A stretch of DNA of 64,000 bases from JAJPHF01 sp035293805 (GCA_035293805.1 DATGMD010000002.1:39746-103745), one strand, 5' to 3'; numbered from the stretch's first letter, positions 15,322 through 24,832 are shown. The notes: generated from the sequence alone by a model not told the origin. Numbers and translations are program-made.

Positions 15322-16404
15322 CTACCCCCGGGCCCGCCCCGCGGCCAGCTGCGCGAGCAGCGCCGGGATGGCGGACGGCGGCAGGACGTGATCGACAACG
15401 CCCATGCCGATGGCGACCGCCGGCATGCCGAAGACGACGGACGAGGCCTCGTCCTGCGCGATCGTCACGCCGCCGGCCCGCTTGAGGTCGCGCAGCCCCG
15501 CGGCGCCGTCGTCGCCCATGCCGCTGAGCAGCACGCCGATCGCCCGGCCGCCGTGTTCCTGGGCCACGGAGCGGAAGAGCACCGTGGCCGACGGGCGGTG
15601 GCCGGACACCGGCGCCTCGTCCGAGAGCGCCAGCGCGCGCCCGCGCACGACGAGGTGCCGCCCCGTCGGCGCTACGTGGACCGCCGGACGGTCGAGCGCG
15701 GCGCCCGGCGTGGCGAGCTGGATCGGCAGGGCGCACAGCGGGCGCAGCCAGTCCACCAGGCCCGCGGCGAAGCCCTCGGCGATGTGCTGCACGACGACGA
15801 TCGGCAGCGGGAAGGTCGCCGGCAGCCGCGTCAGGATCTCGTGCAGCGCCTGGGGGCCGCCGGTCGACGCGCCGATGGCGACGAGGGCCGGCGGGCGCCC
15901 GTGGGCCGGGGCGGGCGCGGCCGGGAGGGCGGCCGGCGGATGCGTCAGGCGCTCCGGCGCCCAGCGACGAATGACCTTCACCGCCGCCATGCTCTTGACG
16001 GTGCGCACCAGGTCGTCCGCGGCGGGGCCGCCGGCCGCGGCGAGCGCCGGCTTCGGCACGAAGGCCAGCACCCCGGCGTCCAGCGCGGCGAACGCCAGGT
16101 CGCGGTCCCGGCCGGACGCGCTGGCCGTGACCATGACGATCGGCGTCGGCGTCTCGTGCATGATACGGCGCGTGGCCTCCAGCCCGTCCATGACGGGCAT
16201 ACGGAGGTCCATGGTGATGACGTCGGGCCTCAGGCGAGCGGCGGCGCGGACCGCTTCCTCGCCGTTGGCGGCCCAGCCCACCACCTCCAGCTCGGGGTCG
16301 CTGGCCAGGAGGGCGACGAGGATCGCGCGCTGGGTCGGGGAGTCGTCGACCACGAGCACGCGCGTCCGGCGCGGCGAGGCGGGGCGGGGCGGGTCGAGCC
16401 TCAC
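15322..16404 (-). CDS. cheB: Chemotaxis response regulator protein-glutamate methylesterase CheB
   Basis: CheB removes methyl groups from receptor glutamates. The 360-residue product has an N-terminal receiver (RVLVVDDSPTQ, phospho-Asp in VITMDLRMPVMDG) and a C-terminal methylesterase domain with the catalytic Ser in AIGASTGGPQAL, His in VVQHIAEGF and Asp in LSGMGDDGAAGL. The linker is rich in Pro and Ala. The start GTG at 16404 overlaps the cheA stop as GTGA. Together with CheR it would set the adaptation state of the MCP encoded upstream, as WspF does in Wsp systems. Confidence 0.95.
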   Translation of the reverse strand: MRLDPPRPASPRRTRVLVVDDSPTQRAILVALLASDPELEVVGWAANGEEAVRAAARLRPDVITMDLRMPVMDGLEATRRIMHETPTPIVMVTASASGRDRDLAFAALDAGVLAFVPKPALAAAGGPAADDLVRTVKSMAAVKVIRRWAPERLTHPPAALPAAPAPAHGRPPALVAIGASTGGPQALHEILTRLPATFPLPIVVVQHIAEGFAAGLVDWLRPLCALPIQLATPGAALDRPAVHVAPTGRHLVVRGRALALSDEAPVSGHRPSATVLFRSVAQEHGGRAIGVLLSGMGDDGAAGLRDLKRAGGVTIAQDEASSVVFGMPAVAIGMGVVDHVLPPSAIPALLAQLAAGRARG

Positions 16405-18929
16405 AGCAGCCTGCCGACCGTCTCGACCAGCTGGACCTGATCGAAGCCGCTCTTGACGAGGTAAGCGTCGGCGCCGACCGCGACGCCGCGCTCGCGGTGC
16501 TCCTGGGCGGCGAGCGAGGTGACGAGCACGACGGGCAGCCGTCGCAGGGCCTCGTCGCGGCGAATCGCGCTCGTCAGGCCGAAGCCGTCGAGCCGGGGCA
16601 TGTCCACGTCCGACACGACGAGGTCGACCGGCTCGCGCCGCAGCACGTCGAGCGCCTCGGCGCCGTCGCCGGCCACCAGGACCTCGTAGCCTGCCGCTTC
16701 GAGGATGCTGCGCTCCAGCATGCGCGTCGTCAGCGAATCGTCCACGACGAGCAGGCGGGCGCGGCGGCCGGCCGCCCCATTGCCCGCGGGCGCGGCTGTG
16801 GCGCGCGGTGCTGGACTCGCGGGCGCCTGCGCCGCCTGCCGCAAGCCGGTGCGCAGCAGGTCCACCGGGTTCAAGATGGCGACGAGCTGGCCCGAGCCGA
16901 GCACGGCGGCGCCGCCGACGTTGCGCACGCGGCGCAGCGGCCAGGCCAGCGGCTTGACGACGATCTCCTGCTCGCCGACGAGGGCGTCCACGAGGACCGC
17001 GAGGCGCCGCTGGCCCTGAGCGAGCACGACGAAGGGCCGCCATCTCTCGGCGGGGAGGCCGTTGGGCGCCGTCGCCGGGCGCTCCAGCACCACGCCCAGC
17101 TCGGCCACCGGCACCGGCTGGCCGTCGATCGCCGTGGCGCGGCGCCCCTCCAGCCAACGCAGCTCGGCCTCGCGCACGCGCCCGCTCCGCTGGACGAGCG
17201 CCGACGGGATAGCGTACACCAGACCGCCCTGCTCCACCAGGACGGCGCGGGTCGTGGCGAGCGTCAGCGGCACGGTCAACGTGAACTCGGTGCCGCGCCC
17301 CGGCTCGCTGCTGACCACCACCCGGCCCTGGAGGCGCTCGAGCTGCGTGCGCACGACGTCCATGCCCACGCCGCGCCCGGAGGTCTCGGTGATGACCGCG
17401 CTCGTGGAGAAGCCGGGCCGGAAGATCAGGTCGAGCGCCGCGGCGTCGCTCAGCGTGTCCGCCTCCGCGCGCGTGAGAATCCCCTTGGCGACGGCCGTCT
17501 CGCGCAGCCGGGCGGGGTCCAGGCCGCCGCCGTCGTCCGCCAGCGCGATCTCGATGGTGCCGCCGCGCTGCGACGCGGCCAGCCGGATCGTGCCGGCGCG
17601 CGGCTTGCCCAGCGCCGCGCGGGCCGCCGGCAGCTCGATGCCATGGTCCACGGCGTTGCGGAGCATGTGCATGAGCGGATCGCGCACCTGCTCGATGATC
17701 TTGCGGTCGATCTCCGTGGCGCCGCCCTCCAGCACCAGGTGGACCTCCTTGCCCTGGTGGCGGGCCAGGTCGCGCACCAGGCGCTCGAACGGCCCATAGA
17801 GCGTGGCGATGGGCAGCAACCGGACGGCCAGCACGTCGTCCTCGATGGCGCGGGCGACGAGGCCGAGCTGCGCCGTATCGTCGCGCAGGCGGGCGACGAA
17901 CTGCTCCGTGCGCTCCAGCAGCGCCTGGGTCACGCGCTCGGCTCGCTCGTCGAAGCGCAGCAGCGCCGCGAGCGCCTGCGCGCTCGGGCGGTCGATCTGC
18001 TCGGCGACCGGCAGCGCGCGCTGGAGGCGCGTGCGCAGGCGGCGCTCGGTGCGGCGCTGGCGGCGCCAGCGTTGCAGCTCGTCGCGCATGGCCGCCACCT
18101 CGCTCAGCCGCTGGCGAACGCGAATGTGCGCCACGGTCAGCTCGCCCGCGGCGGCGAGCAGGGCGTCGAGCTTGTCCACGGCCACGCGCACGCTCTCGGC
18201 CGCCGGCGCGACCGCCCCGCCCCCCGCGTCGGGCATGGGGGGCGCCGCGCGATCGGGCGGGGCCGCCGCTGGCGCCCCCAGGCCCTCGGGCGGGGGCCGG
18301 TGGCTCAGCGTCGGGGACGGCTCGCCAGTGAGCGCCGCGGGCGGTTCGGCGCCCGGCGGGATGGGCGACGCCGGGGGCACCGATGCCGCGGGCGCCCCGC
18401 CTGCCGGCGCGGCGGCTGCCGCGCGCTCCGCCGGGGCCGCGCCAGCGGGCGACTCGGGCGGCGGGGCCGCCGCGGCGCCGGGCAGCTCCGGCGGCTTGGC
18501 GGGCGCGGGGGCCGGGGCGGCCTCGAGGGCGTCGAGCGTGGCGGGCAGGTCCACGCCGTCCGTACCGCGGCCCGCCAGGGCGGCGCGATAGAGCGGCGCG
18601 AGCGTGTCCACCGCGCGGTAGACGACGTCGAACCACGCGGGGCCGGGCGTCGCCGGGTCGGCCCGCGCCGTGCCCAGCGCGGACTCCAGCGCGTGCGCCA
18701 AACGCTCCACGTCCCCGAGGCCGACGGCGCGGGCGGCGCCCTTCAGGCTGTGGGCCTCGCGGAACAGGGCGTCGAACGTCTCGGCGCGCGCCGCGCCGAC
18801 CGCCTCGCCGCGTTCGAGCCGCAGCAAGAGCTGGTTTAGCTCGCGCACACGCTCGTCAAGCTCGGCGCTGAACGCCGCGCGCAGCTGCTGCCAGCGAGGA
18901 TCGGCTTCCGTCACGCCTCCCGCCCTCAC
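16401..18929 (-). CDS. cheA: Hybrid chemotaxis histidine kinase CheA-REC (WspE-like)
   Basis: This 842-residue kinase receives signals from the MCP through CheW. Domains in order are an HPt domain with H60 (FREAHSLKGAARAVG), a long Pro/Ala-rich linker (about 130-260), the dimerisation helices, an HATPase with N-box HMLRNAVDHGIELP and G-boxes LADDGGGLD and GRGVGMDVVRTQL, a CheW-like P5 domain, and a C-terminal receiver with phospho-Asp in VVSDVDMPRLDG. Presence of a fused receiver and the place before cheB match WspE of ACF-class systems rather than flagellar CheA. GTG at 18929 overlaps the MCP stop; a second GTG six codons in is an alternative start. Confidence 0.94.
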   Translation of the reverse strand: MRAGGVTEADPRWQQLRAAFSAELDERVRELNQLLLRLERGEAVGAARAETFDALFREAHSLKGAARAVGLGDVERLAHALESALGTARADPATPGPAWFDVVYRAVDTLAPLYRAALAGRGTDGVDLPATLDALEAAPAPAPAKPPELPGAAAAPPPESPAGAAPAERAAAAAPAGGAPAASVPPASPIPPGAEPPAALTGEPSPTLSHRPPPEGLGAPAAAPPDRAAPPMPDAGGGAVAPAAESVRVAVDKLDALLAAAGELTVAHIRVRQRLSEVAAMRDELQRWRRQRRTERRLRTRLQRALPVAEQIDRPSAQALAALLRFDERAERVTQALLERTEQFVARLRDDTAQLGLVARAIEDDVLAVRLLPIATLYGPFERLVRDLARHQGKEVHLVLEGGATEIDRKIIEQVRDPLMHMLRNAVDHGIELPAARAALGKPRAGTIRLAASQRGGTIEIALADDGGGLDPARLRETAVAKGILTRAEADTLSDAAALDLIFRPGFSTSAVITETSGRGVGMDVVRTQLERLQGRVVVSSEPGRGTEFTLTVPLTLATTRAVLVEQGGLVYAIPSALVQRSGRVREAELRWLEGRRATAIDGQPVPVAELGVVLERPATAPNGLPAERWRPFVVLAQGQRRLAVLVDALVGEQEIVVKPLAWPLRRVRNVGGAAVLGSGQLVAILNPVDLLRTGLRQAAQAPASPAPRATAAPAGNGAAGRRARLLVVDDSLTTRMLERSILEAAGYEVLVAGDGAEALDVLRREPVDLVVSDVDMPRLDGFGLTSAIRRDEALRRLPVVLVTSLAAQEHRERGVAVGADAYLVKSGFDQVQLVETVGRLL

Positions 18930-20680
18930 ACTTGATATCGGGCGACGAGCCCGTCCAGCCGAGCAGCCAGATCGGACAGGTGCTCCGCGGCCTGCTGCGT
19001 GTTCGTGGTGGCCGCCAGGCTCTGACTGGTCACCTGGTTGATGTTCGCCATCGCCGCGGCGATCTGCTCCATGCCGACCGAGTGCTGGCGCACGGCGGCG
19101 GCGATCTGCTGCGCCGAGCGCGCGGTGTCTTGAATCACTCGGGCCAGCTCGTCGATCGTGCGCCCGGTCTGCGCCGTGAGCTGCACGCCGTGATCGACGC
19201 CGCTGGTGCCCTGCTCGGTGGCCAGCACGGCGGCGTTGGTCGCGCGCTGGATGTCGGACAGGAGGGTCCGCACCTGGGCCGTGGCGGCCTTCGACTGCTC
19301 GGCCAGCGCGCGAATCTCGGCGGCCACCACCGCGAACCCCTTGCCGTGCTCGCCCGCGCGCGCGGCCTCGATCGCGGCGTTCAGCGCCAGCAGGTTGGAC
19401 TGGTCGGCCAGGTCGCCGACCGTGGTAATGATGTCCCCGATCTGCTGCGACTGCTCCGAGAGCGCGAGGATGTCGTCGGCGATGGACTGCACCTGCTCCC
19501 GAATCGTCCCCATGCCGGCCGTGGCGTTGGCCACGGCCTCCACCCCATCGGCGGCGACGCGGTTCGCCTGCTGGGCGGTGTCCGACACTACCACCGCCAG
19601 CCCGCTGGCCTGGTCGGCGGACGCCTTCACCTCGTCCACCGTCGCCGTCGTCTGGGTGATGGCCGCGGACTGCTCGGCGGCGCCCGACGTTTGCTGCGAC
19701 ACCGCCACGCGGATCTCGTTGCTGGCGCTGGCCAGATCGCGCGCCGCGGCCTGCAGCGCGCCCGTCAGCTCGCGCAGGTTCGTCACCATGCTGGCGAAGG
19801 CGACGCCGAGCGCGTCGTGGGCCGACTGGGGCTGGACCTCGCGCGTCAGGTCGCCCTGCGCGATGCTGTTGGCGACGCTCGCCATGCGGCGCAGGTAGGC
19901 CACCATTGCCCGGAAGGAGTCGGCCAGCTGGCCGATCTCGTCCTTCGAGCGGAGGTCGATCCGCTGGTCCACGTCGCCCGCCGCGATACCCGCTGCCGCG
20001 CGCCCGAGCCGCCCCATCGCCCCGGCGAGCCAGCGCGCCAGCCCGATGGCGACCAGTGCCCCGGCGAGCACCGCGGCGAGCGTGCCCCCCACGATCACCC
20101 AGTGCAGGCGCTCGCTGGCCTCGGTTTCGCGCGCGTCGCGCTGCTGCAGGAGGGCGCTCTCGGCGCTCTGCGCGTCTCTGATGACCGCGCGCAAGCCGTC
20201 GAAGTAGCGCTTGCCCACGCCGAGCGCCTCGAACCGGATGACGCTGTCGTAGGTGCTCGTCCCCTGGTTTACGTCGCGACGGAGCTGGATGCCGGGGTCG
20301 AGCACCTCCCGCTGCCAGGCTGCTACCCGCTGGTCCACATCCTGCCAGCGGCGCAGCTGCTCGGGATCATCTGCCGCGGCCTGCTTCACGCGCTCCAGCG
20401 CGGTCTGATACTCCTGCCGCCCCTGATTGTACGGCTCCAGAAACTCATCGACGCCGGTGATGAGGAACCCGCGATACCCGGTCTCCATATTCAATAACGC
20501 TTCCAGCAGGTCGGAGCTGGACGCGATGGCCTGACGGGAGCGCTCTACAGCCGCTCGCGCCTGAAGAGTGTTGATCGAGCGCTGGTAGACGTAGGCGTTC
20601 AGCGCCACCACGATCGCCAGCACGAGCGCGAACGCGGCTAGCAGCTTCCAGCGCAGCGCCAGGTCGCGCAGCGGTTTCAT
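18926..20680 (-). CDS. Methyl-accepting chemotaxis protein with CHASE3 sensor domain
   Basis: The 584-residue receptor has an N-terminal transmembrane helix (WKLLAAFALVLAIVVALNAYVYQ), an extracytoplasmic CHASE3 domain (ALLNMETGYRGFLITG is its hallmark), a second membrane helix (WVIVGGTLAAVLAGALVAIGLA), two HAMP-like segments (AAGIAAGDVDQRIDL and ANSIAQGDLTREVQ), and the MCP signalling domain with the hairpin tip DQSNLLALNAAIEAARAGEH. The ATG at 20680 was chosen because the membrane helix follows it directly. No CheB/CheR-docking pentapeptide is evident at the C-terminus (LVARYQV). Position next to cheW, cheR and cheA suggests a dedicated receptor, like WspA. Confidence 0.93.
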   Translation of the reverse strand: MKPLRDLALRWKLLAAFALVLAIVVALNAYVYQRSINTLQARAAVERSRQAIASSSDLLEALLNMETGYRGFLITGVDEFLEPYNQGRQEYQTALERVKQAAADDPEQLRRWQDVDQRVAAWQREVLDPGIQLRRDVNQGTSTYDSVIRFEALGVGKRYFDGLRAVIRDAQSAESALLQQRDARETEASERLHWVIVGGTLAAVLAGALVAIGLARWLAGAMGRLGRAAAGIAAGDVDQRIDLRSKDEIGQLADSFRAMVAYLRRMASVANSIAQGDLTREVQPQSAHDALGVAFASMVTNLRELTGALQAAARDLASASNEIRVAVSQQTSGAAEQSAAITQTTATVDEVKASADQASGLAVVVSDTAQQANRVAADGVEAVANATAGMGTIREQVQSIADDILALSEQSQQIGDIITTVGDLADQSNLLALNAAIEAARAGEHGKGFAVVAAEIRALAEQSKAATAQVRTLLSDIQRATNAAVLATEQGTSGVDHGVQLTAQTGRTIDELARVIQDTARSAQQIAAAVRQHSVGMEQIAAAMANINQVTSQSLAATTNTQQAAEHLSDLAARLDGLVARYQV

Positions 20681-20790
20681 CGGCCGCCCCGGCGCGACAG
20701 GCCCGCCACCCGCCAGTGGCGGGGCATGGGTCCGCGCAACGTCGTCGAGACTCGCCTGACCACCCAGCCTGCCATGCGCGTCCCTCCTCG

Positions 20791-21336
20791 TCAGGGAACG
20801 TCCTCGTCTACCTCGAAGCGCCCGTCGGCCAGCAGCCGGTCGACGGCGAGGAGCACCGTTCGCGCGTCCGCCACGCCCGCCGCGTAGTCGCGGTGGGACA
20901 GCGAGGGCGCCAGCGCCGCGCGCGACAGCTGGCGCACGTCGAACACCTCGTCCACCAGCAGGCCCACGCGCCCCCGCGCCGTCTCCACCAGGAGCACCTG
21001 GCCGGCCCCGCCGGCCGCCGGTGCCGCGCGGAGGCCGAGCGCCACGCCCAGGTCGAGCACCGCGACGACCTCGCCCCGCACGTTGAGGAGGCCCGCGACG
21101 AACGGCGGCGTACACGGCAGCGGCGTCAGCCCGGCCGCGCGCTCCAGCCCGCGCAGCGCGGCCAGCGGCACGGCGTATTGCTCTTCCCCGACGCGACACG
21201 TCAGCGCCTCGACCACGTCGGCGCGCGGCGTGACGACCGGCGCCAGGGCCAGCCGGCGCGCTCGCTCCCGCAGGATGGCGGCCGCCTGCGCCTCGGCCGC
21301 GCGCTCGGCGGCGTCGGGTGGCCCGTCTCGGCTCAT
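20791..21336 (-). CDS. cheW: CheW-domain coupling protein (second copy)
   Basis: CheW scaffolds couple MCP tips to CheA. This 181-residue protein has a charged helical N-terminus of about 40 residues, then a CheW domain: EALTCRVGEEQYAVPLAALRGLE, PPFVAGLLNVRGEVVAVLDL, QVLLVETARGRVGLLVDEV. The start overlaps the cheR stop by four bases (ATGA). A separate CheW is encoded at 22763-23281; two CheW paralogues flanking a cheR-TPR gene is the arrangement wspB-wspC-wspD. Confidence 0.93.
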   Translation of the reverse strand: MSRDGPPDAAERAAEAQAAAILRERARRLALAPVVTPRADVVEALTCRVGEEQYAVPLAALRGLERAAGLTPLPCTPPFVAGLLNVRGEVVAVLDLGVALGLRAAPAAGGAGQVLLVETARGRVGLLVDEVFDVRQLSRAALAPSLSHRDYAAGVADARTVLLAVDRLLADGRFEVDEDVP

Positions 21337-22763
21337 CGGCGGTCCTCGCCGTGAGGCGACGGCACGCCGTCCAGCACGCGCAGCTCGGCCTCGACGGCGG
21401 CGCGTAGCTCGCCGGCCGGGAGGTCGTGTCCGCCGGCGACGGGGGCCGTATCCGCGACGGCCGCGAGCAGCCGGCGCGCGTGCAGCAGCGCCGCCCGCGC
21501 GCGGGCGGCGTCGCCCAGACGCTGCCAGGCGCGCCCCAGGCTGTAGTGGGCGAGGGCGCTGTCGGGGGCCAGAAACGCCGCCCGACGCAGGCTGCCCAGC
21601 GCCCGCTCCGCCGCGCCGTCGTCCAGGTCCAGCAGGCCGAGCTGCAGCTGGGCGTCGGCGTCGAGGGGCGCGGCGGCGACGCGGCGAGCGAGCGCCGCCC
21701 GGCGGGCCGCGGCGGAGCCGCCCGCCGCGGCCCGCGCCACCGGAGGCGGCGTGGCCGAGGCCGCGCGGGGCGCCGCTGGCGTGGCGAGCGCCCGGCGTCG
21801 CCGGTCGAGCGTGGAGGGCACGCGGCGGGGAGCGGGCGGCGGCCGGCGCGGGGCGGGCGCCAGGGCGGACGTGGCGGCCGGCTCACTCGCGGGCGGCTCC
21901 GGCAGCGGCCGTCGCCACAGCACCGCGTTCGGCGCGAAGACCCAATCGAGCCCGGCGGCCAGCTCGGGGGCCGGGTCCGAGGGGCCGAGCACCAGCCAGC
22001 CGCCGGGCGCCAGCGCGGCGGCCAGCCGCGCGTACAGCGCCTGGGCCGCCTCGCGGCCGAAGTAAATCGTGACGTTCCGACAGAGGATCACGTCCAGGTC
22101 GGTCCCCACCACGGCCTGCCACGTGGTCGCGTCGGCCGCGAGGTTCAGGTAGGCGAAGCGCGCCATCTCGCGGATCGAGCGGTCGAGCCGCCAGTGGCTG
22201 CCCTCGGCCTGGAAGTAGCGGCCGCGAACCGCCTGCGGCGTGCCGCGGAACGACCACTCGCCGTAGACGGCGCGGCGCGCGGCGGCCAGCGCCGGGCGGC
22301 TGATATCCGTTCCCACCAGATCGACCTGCCAGGCGTCGGCATCCGTGAGCGCCTCGCGCACGAGAATAGCGAGGGTGTAGGTCTCCTCGCCGCTGGAGCA
22401 GCCCGCCGACCACAGGCGCAGGCGGCGTGGCGGCGCGCGGCGCGCGAGCACGTCCGGCAGGACGATCTGCCGGAGCGCGTCGATCTGCGGCCCGATGCGG
22501 AAGAAATGCGTCTCGCCCACGGTCAGCCGCGCGGCGAGCGTCTCCAGTAGATCGGGGCGGCCGCCCGCGGCCAGCAGGTCGTAGAGCGCAGCCGCGTTGG
22601 CGACTCCCGCCTCGGGTAGCAGGTCCCGGACCGCCGCGTCGAGATCGCGCGCCTGGTGGGGAGTCAGGTGCAGCCCGTAGTGCTGCTCCACGAGCTGCAA
22701 GTAGGAGGGACGCAACGGCGGGTCCAGCTGGGCGGCGCGCGGCCGCGCGGACGCGGCGCACAT
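21333..22763 (-). CDS. cheR: CheR-type chemoreceptor methyltransferase with C-terminal TPR (WspC-like)
   Basis: CheR methylates receptor glutamates with SAM. The 476-residue product has the N-terminal helical CheR domain (YLQLVEQHYGLHL, then LTVGETHFFR), a SAM-binding domain with LWSAGCSSGEETYTLAIL, VGTDISRPALAAARRAVY and DVILCRNVTIYFG, a Pro/Ala/Arg-rich linker at about 300-375, and a C-terminal TPR-like helical region (ALGSLRRAAFLAPDSALAHYSLG). CheR-TPR fusions are typical of WspC and other ACF systems. The ATG at 22763 overlaps the upstream cheW stop as TGATG. Confidence 0.93.
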   Translation of the reverse strand: MCAASARPRAAQLDPPLRPSYLQLVEQHYGLHLTPHQARDLDAAVRDLLPEAGVANAAALYDLLAAGGRPDLLETLAARLTVGETHFFRIGPQIDALRQIVLPDVLARRAPPRRLRLWSAGCSSGEETYTLAILVREALTDADAWQVDLVGTDISRPALAAARRAVYGEWSFRGTPQAVRGRYFQAEGSHWRLDRSIREMARFAYLNLAADATTWQAVVGTDLDVILCRNVTIYFGREAAQALYARLAAALAPGGWLVLGPSDPAPELAAGLDWVFAPNAVLWRRPLPEPPASEPAATSALAPAPRRPPPAPRRVPSTLDRRRRALATPAAPRAASATPPPVARAAAGGSAAARRAALARRVAAAPLDADAQLQLGLLDLDDGAAERALGSLRRAAFLAPDSALAHYSLGRAWQRLGDAARARAALLHARRLLAAVADTAPVAGGHDLPAGELRAAVEAELRVLDGVPSPHGEDRR

Positions 22764-23281
22764 CAGACCGGCTTCCGCGCGGCCGCGGCCGGCGCGGGCG
22801 CCAGCCGATCGACCGCCAACAGGGGCACCGCGGCCGCGCCCAGACGCGCGACCCCGCGCGCCTCGTCCCCGGCGCCGACGGCCAGCGTCTCGACCGGCGC
22901 GACGGTCAGCGTCTCCACGCGGTCCACCCAGAGCAGATAGGGTGTGGGGGCGGCGACGAGCACGAGGTGCTGATCGGGCCGCACGGCCGGGGTGCTGAGG
23001 CCCAGGCGCGGGCGCGGATCGACCACCGGCAGCGTTGCGCCGGCGACGTTCAGCAGGCCGACGATCCCGGGCGGGGGGTCGGGCAGTGGCGTCAGCTCGG
23101 CCATCGGCAGCACCCGCTCGACCACGGCGCTCGGTATGGCGAGCCGCCGGTCGGCAAGCTGCACGACCAGCACCGCGGTTTCGCGGGGCGCGCCCCCCGC
23201 GCCGCGCCGTGCGGGGCGCTCCGAAGGCACCGGCGTCGACTCGATCACCAGGACCCGCCCCTCCCTCCGCAAGCTGGGCAC
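22763..23281 (-). CDS. cheW: CheW-domain coupling protein (first gene of chemosensory operon)
   Basis: This 172-residue CheW-like protein has the core motifs AVLVVQLADRRLAIPSAVVERVL, PPGIVGLLNVAGATLPVVDP and PYLLWVDRVETLTV. Sequence similarity to the second CheW is limited, so the two are likely WspB/WspD-like non-redundant scaffolds. The start is uncertain: GTG at 23281 is the longest, while GTG at 23248 is preceded by a stronger GGAGGGAGG at 23262-23270. It is the first gene after a predicted promoter at 23293-23321. Confidence 0.88.
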   Translation of the reverse strand: MPSLRREGRVLVIESTPVPSERPARRGAGGAPRETAVLVVQLADRRLAIPSAVVERVLPMAELTPLPDPPPGIVGLLNVAGATLPVVDPRPRLGLSTPAVRPDQHLVLVAAPTPYLLWVDRVETLTVAPVETLAVGAGDEARGVARLGAAAVPLLAVDRLAPAPAAAARKPV

Positions 23282-23292
23282 CTGCTACCCGA

Positions 23293-23321
23293 ATGATATT
23301 GTGAGCTAGCAGATTAGCCAA
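23293..23321 (-). promoter_or_regulatory. Predicted promoter of the chemosensory operon
   Basis: On the minus strand TTGGCT (23316-23321) and TATCAT (23293-23298) are 17 bp apart, in an AT-richer patch just upstream of the first cheW. The implied leader is short if the GTG at 23281 is used and about 38 nt if the GTG at 23248 is used. Confidence 0.5.
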
Positions 23322-23373
23322 TACCAAGGCGCCGGACCCGGCAAAGCCAAGTTTCGTGGACTTTTCCGCATGC

Positions 23374-23403
23374 TTGAGCGGCACGCTTGAGTTGACGTAC
23401 GAT
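23374..23403 (+). promoter_or_regulatory. Predicted promoter of the Liv-type ABC operon
   Basis: TTGAGC (23374-23379) and TACGAT (23398-23403) lie 18 bp apart, about 80 bp before the start codon. The match to consensus is only moderate. Confidence 0.35.
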
Positions 23404-23487
23404 AGGCGCAAGCGCGCGAGCCAATGCGCTGGCAGCCTGATTCGCGCGGCTGCAGCGAGCCTTTTCCGCTTGCTAGGAGTCCGAAGC

Positions 23488-24741
23488 ATGAAACGTACCC
23501 ACTCGGTTATTTCGTCGCTGAGCGTTGTGCTGATCGGGCTACTCCTCGCCTGCAGCCCACAAAACACCCGGCCCGCCGCGCCGGCCGCGGGCACGGGCCA
23601 GCAAGCAGCGAGCGGCGAGCCGATCAAGATCGGCGCCGTGGTGCCGCTCACCGGGCGCTACGCCTCACTGGGCGGCCAGATTCGTCCCGGCTACGAGTTC
23701 GCCGTGGACGACATCAACGCCGCGGGCGGCGTGGACGTGGGGGGCGTGCGCCGCCCCCTGGAGCTGAAGATCCTCGACGACGAGTCGGACCCGGCGAAGA
23801 CCGTGCAGCGGCTCGAGTCGCTCAACTCGTCGGACAAGGTCGTCGCGTACCTGGGCGGCGGCGGCTCGGACCTGCACGCGGCGGGCGCGGCGATCGGCGA
23901 CAAGAACAAGATTCCGTATCTCGGCATCGCCTTCGGCCTGTACCAGATCCACGAGCGCGGCCTGAAGTACCTTTTCTCGCCGTTCCCGAAGTCGCCCGAC
24001 ATCGCGCGCGCGACGTTCGACATGCTCAGCGCGATCCCGCAGAGCGACCGGCCGCAGCGCTACGCGATCTTCCACGAGAAGACGGACTGGGGCCTGGAGA
24101 TGGCGAAGTACTACACCGAGAGCGCCCAGCGGGCCGGAGCGCAGATCGCCCTCGACGAGGAGTACGCGCCGGGCGCCAAGGACTTCTCGGATGCGATCCT
24201 GCGGGCGAAGTCGGCCAACGCCGACGCGCTGCTCGGGATGCCGAACCCGCCCGACGGCATGACGATCGTCAAGCAGATGAAGGAGCTGGACTGGAACCCC
24301 AAGTTCGTCATGCTGGTGCGCGCGCCCGACGACCCGAGCTGGAGCCAGAACCTGGGGAAGGACGGGGATTACGTTGCGCACATGCCGGGCTGGCACCACG
24401 CGGCGAAGTTCCCGGGCGTGCCCGAGCTGAACGCGAAGTACCAGGCGAAGTTCAACCGGCCCGCGGACGTGCTCACCGGCCCGTCCTACGCGCTCGTGCA
24501 GATCCTGGCCGACGCGATCCACCGCGCGGGCAAGGTCGACGGCCCAGCGATCCGCGACGCGCTCGCGGCCACCGACCTGAAGGACACGGTGATCGGCCCG
24601 GTGAAGTTCAATCCCGACGGCACCGGCGTCATCGAGACGATCATCACGCAGTGGCAGAACGGCCAGTCGCAGCTCGTCTGGCCACGCGAGCAGCAATCGG
24701 CGCCGCTGGCCTACCCGGCCGTCCCGTTCAATCAGCGTTAG
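23488..24741 (+). CDS. Branched-chain amino acid-type ABC transporter substrate-binding lipoprotein
   Basis: This is a periplasmic-binding-fold type I protein of the LivJ family. The ATG at 23488 is preceded by an AGGAG box (23475-23479) and yields a lipoprotein signal peptide ending in LLLACSPQ, with the lipobox Cys at about residue 23; a longer frame from 23356 lacks a signal at its start. The mature part opens IKIGAVVPLTGRYASLGGQI and FAVDDINAAGGVDVGG, the classical LivJ N-lobe, and ends with KFNPDGTGVIETIITQWQNG. It heads an operon with two ATPases and two permeases. The ligand could be a branched-chain amino acid, an amide or an aromatic acid. Confidence 0.9.
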   Translation: MKRTHSVISSLSVVLIGLLLACSPQNTRPAAPAAGTGQQAASGEPIKIGAVVPLTGRYASLGGQIRPGYEFAVDDINAAGGVDVGGVRRPLELKILDDESDPAKTVQRLESLNSSDKVVAYLGGGGSDLHAAGAAIGDKNKIPYLGIAFGLYQIHERGLKYLFSPFPKSPDIARATFDMLSAIPQSDRPQRYAIFHEKTDWGLEMAKYYTESAQRAGAQIALDEEYAPGAKDFSDAILRAKSANADALLGMPNPPDGMTIVKQMKELDWNPKFVMLVRAPDDPSWSQNLGKDGDYVAHMPGWHHAAKFPGVPELNAKYQAKFNRPADVLTGPSYALVQILADAIHRAGKVDGPAIRDALAATDLKDTVIGPVKFNPDGTGVIETIITQWQNGQSQLVWPREQQSAPLAYPAVPFNQR

Positions 24742-24832
24742 CGACGGCCGAGTCGAAAGTGCCGAGCGCTCAGCAGCCACGATTCGCGGCATCCTGGTGC
24801 CCGCCCGACCGCCGGCTTGCGGACGCTGAGCG

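Noticed and set aside
15322..18636. A single very long frame across cheB and part of cheA.
   Set aside because: Only the part from 16404 downward matches CheB; the rest is an Arg/Ala-rich out-of-frame reading of cheA.
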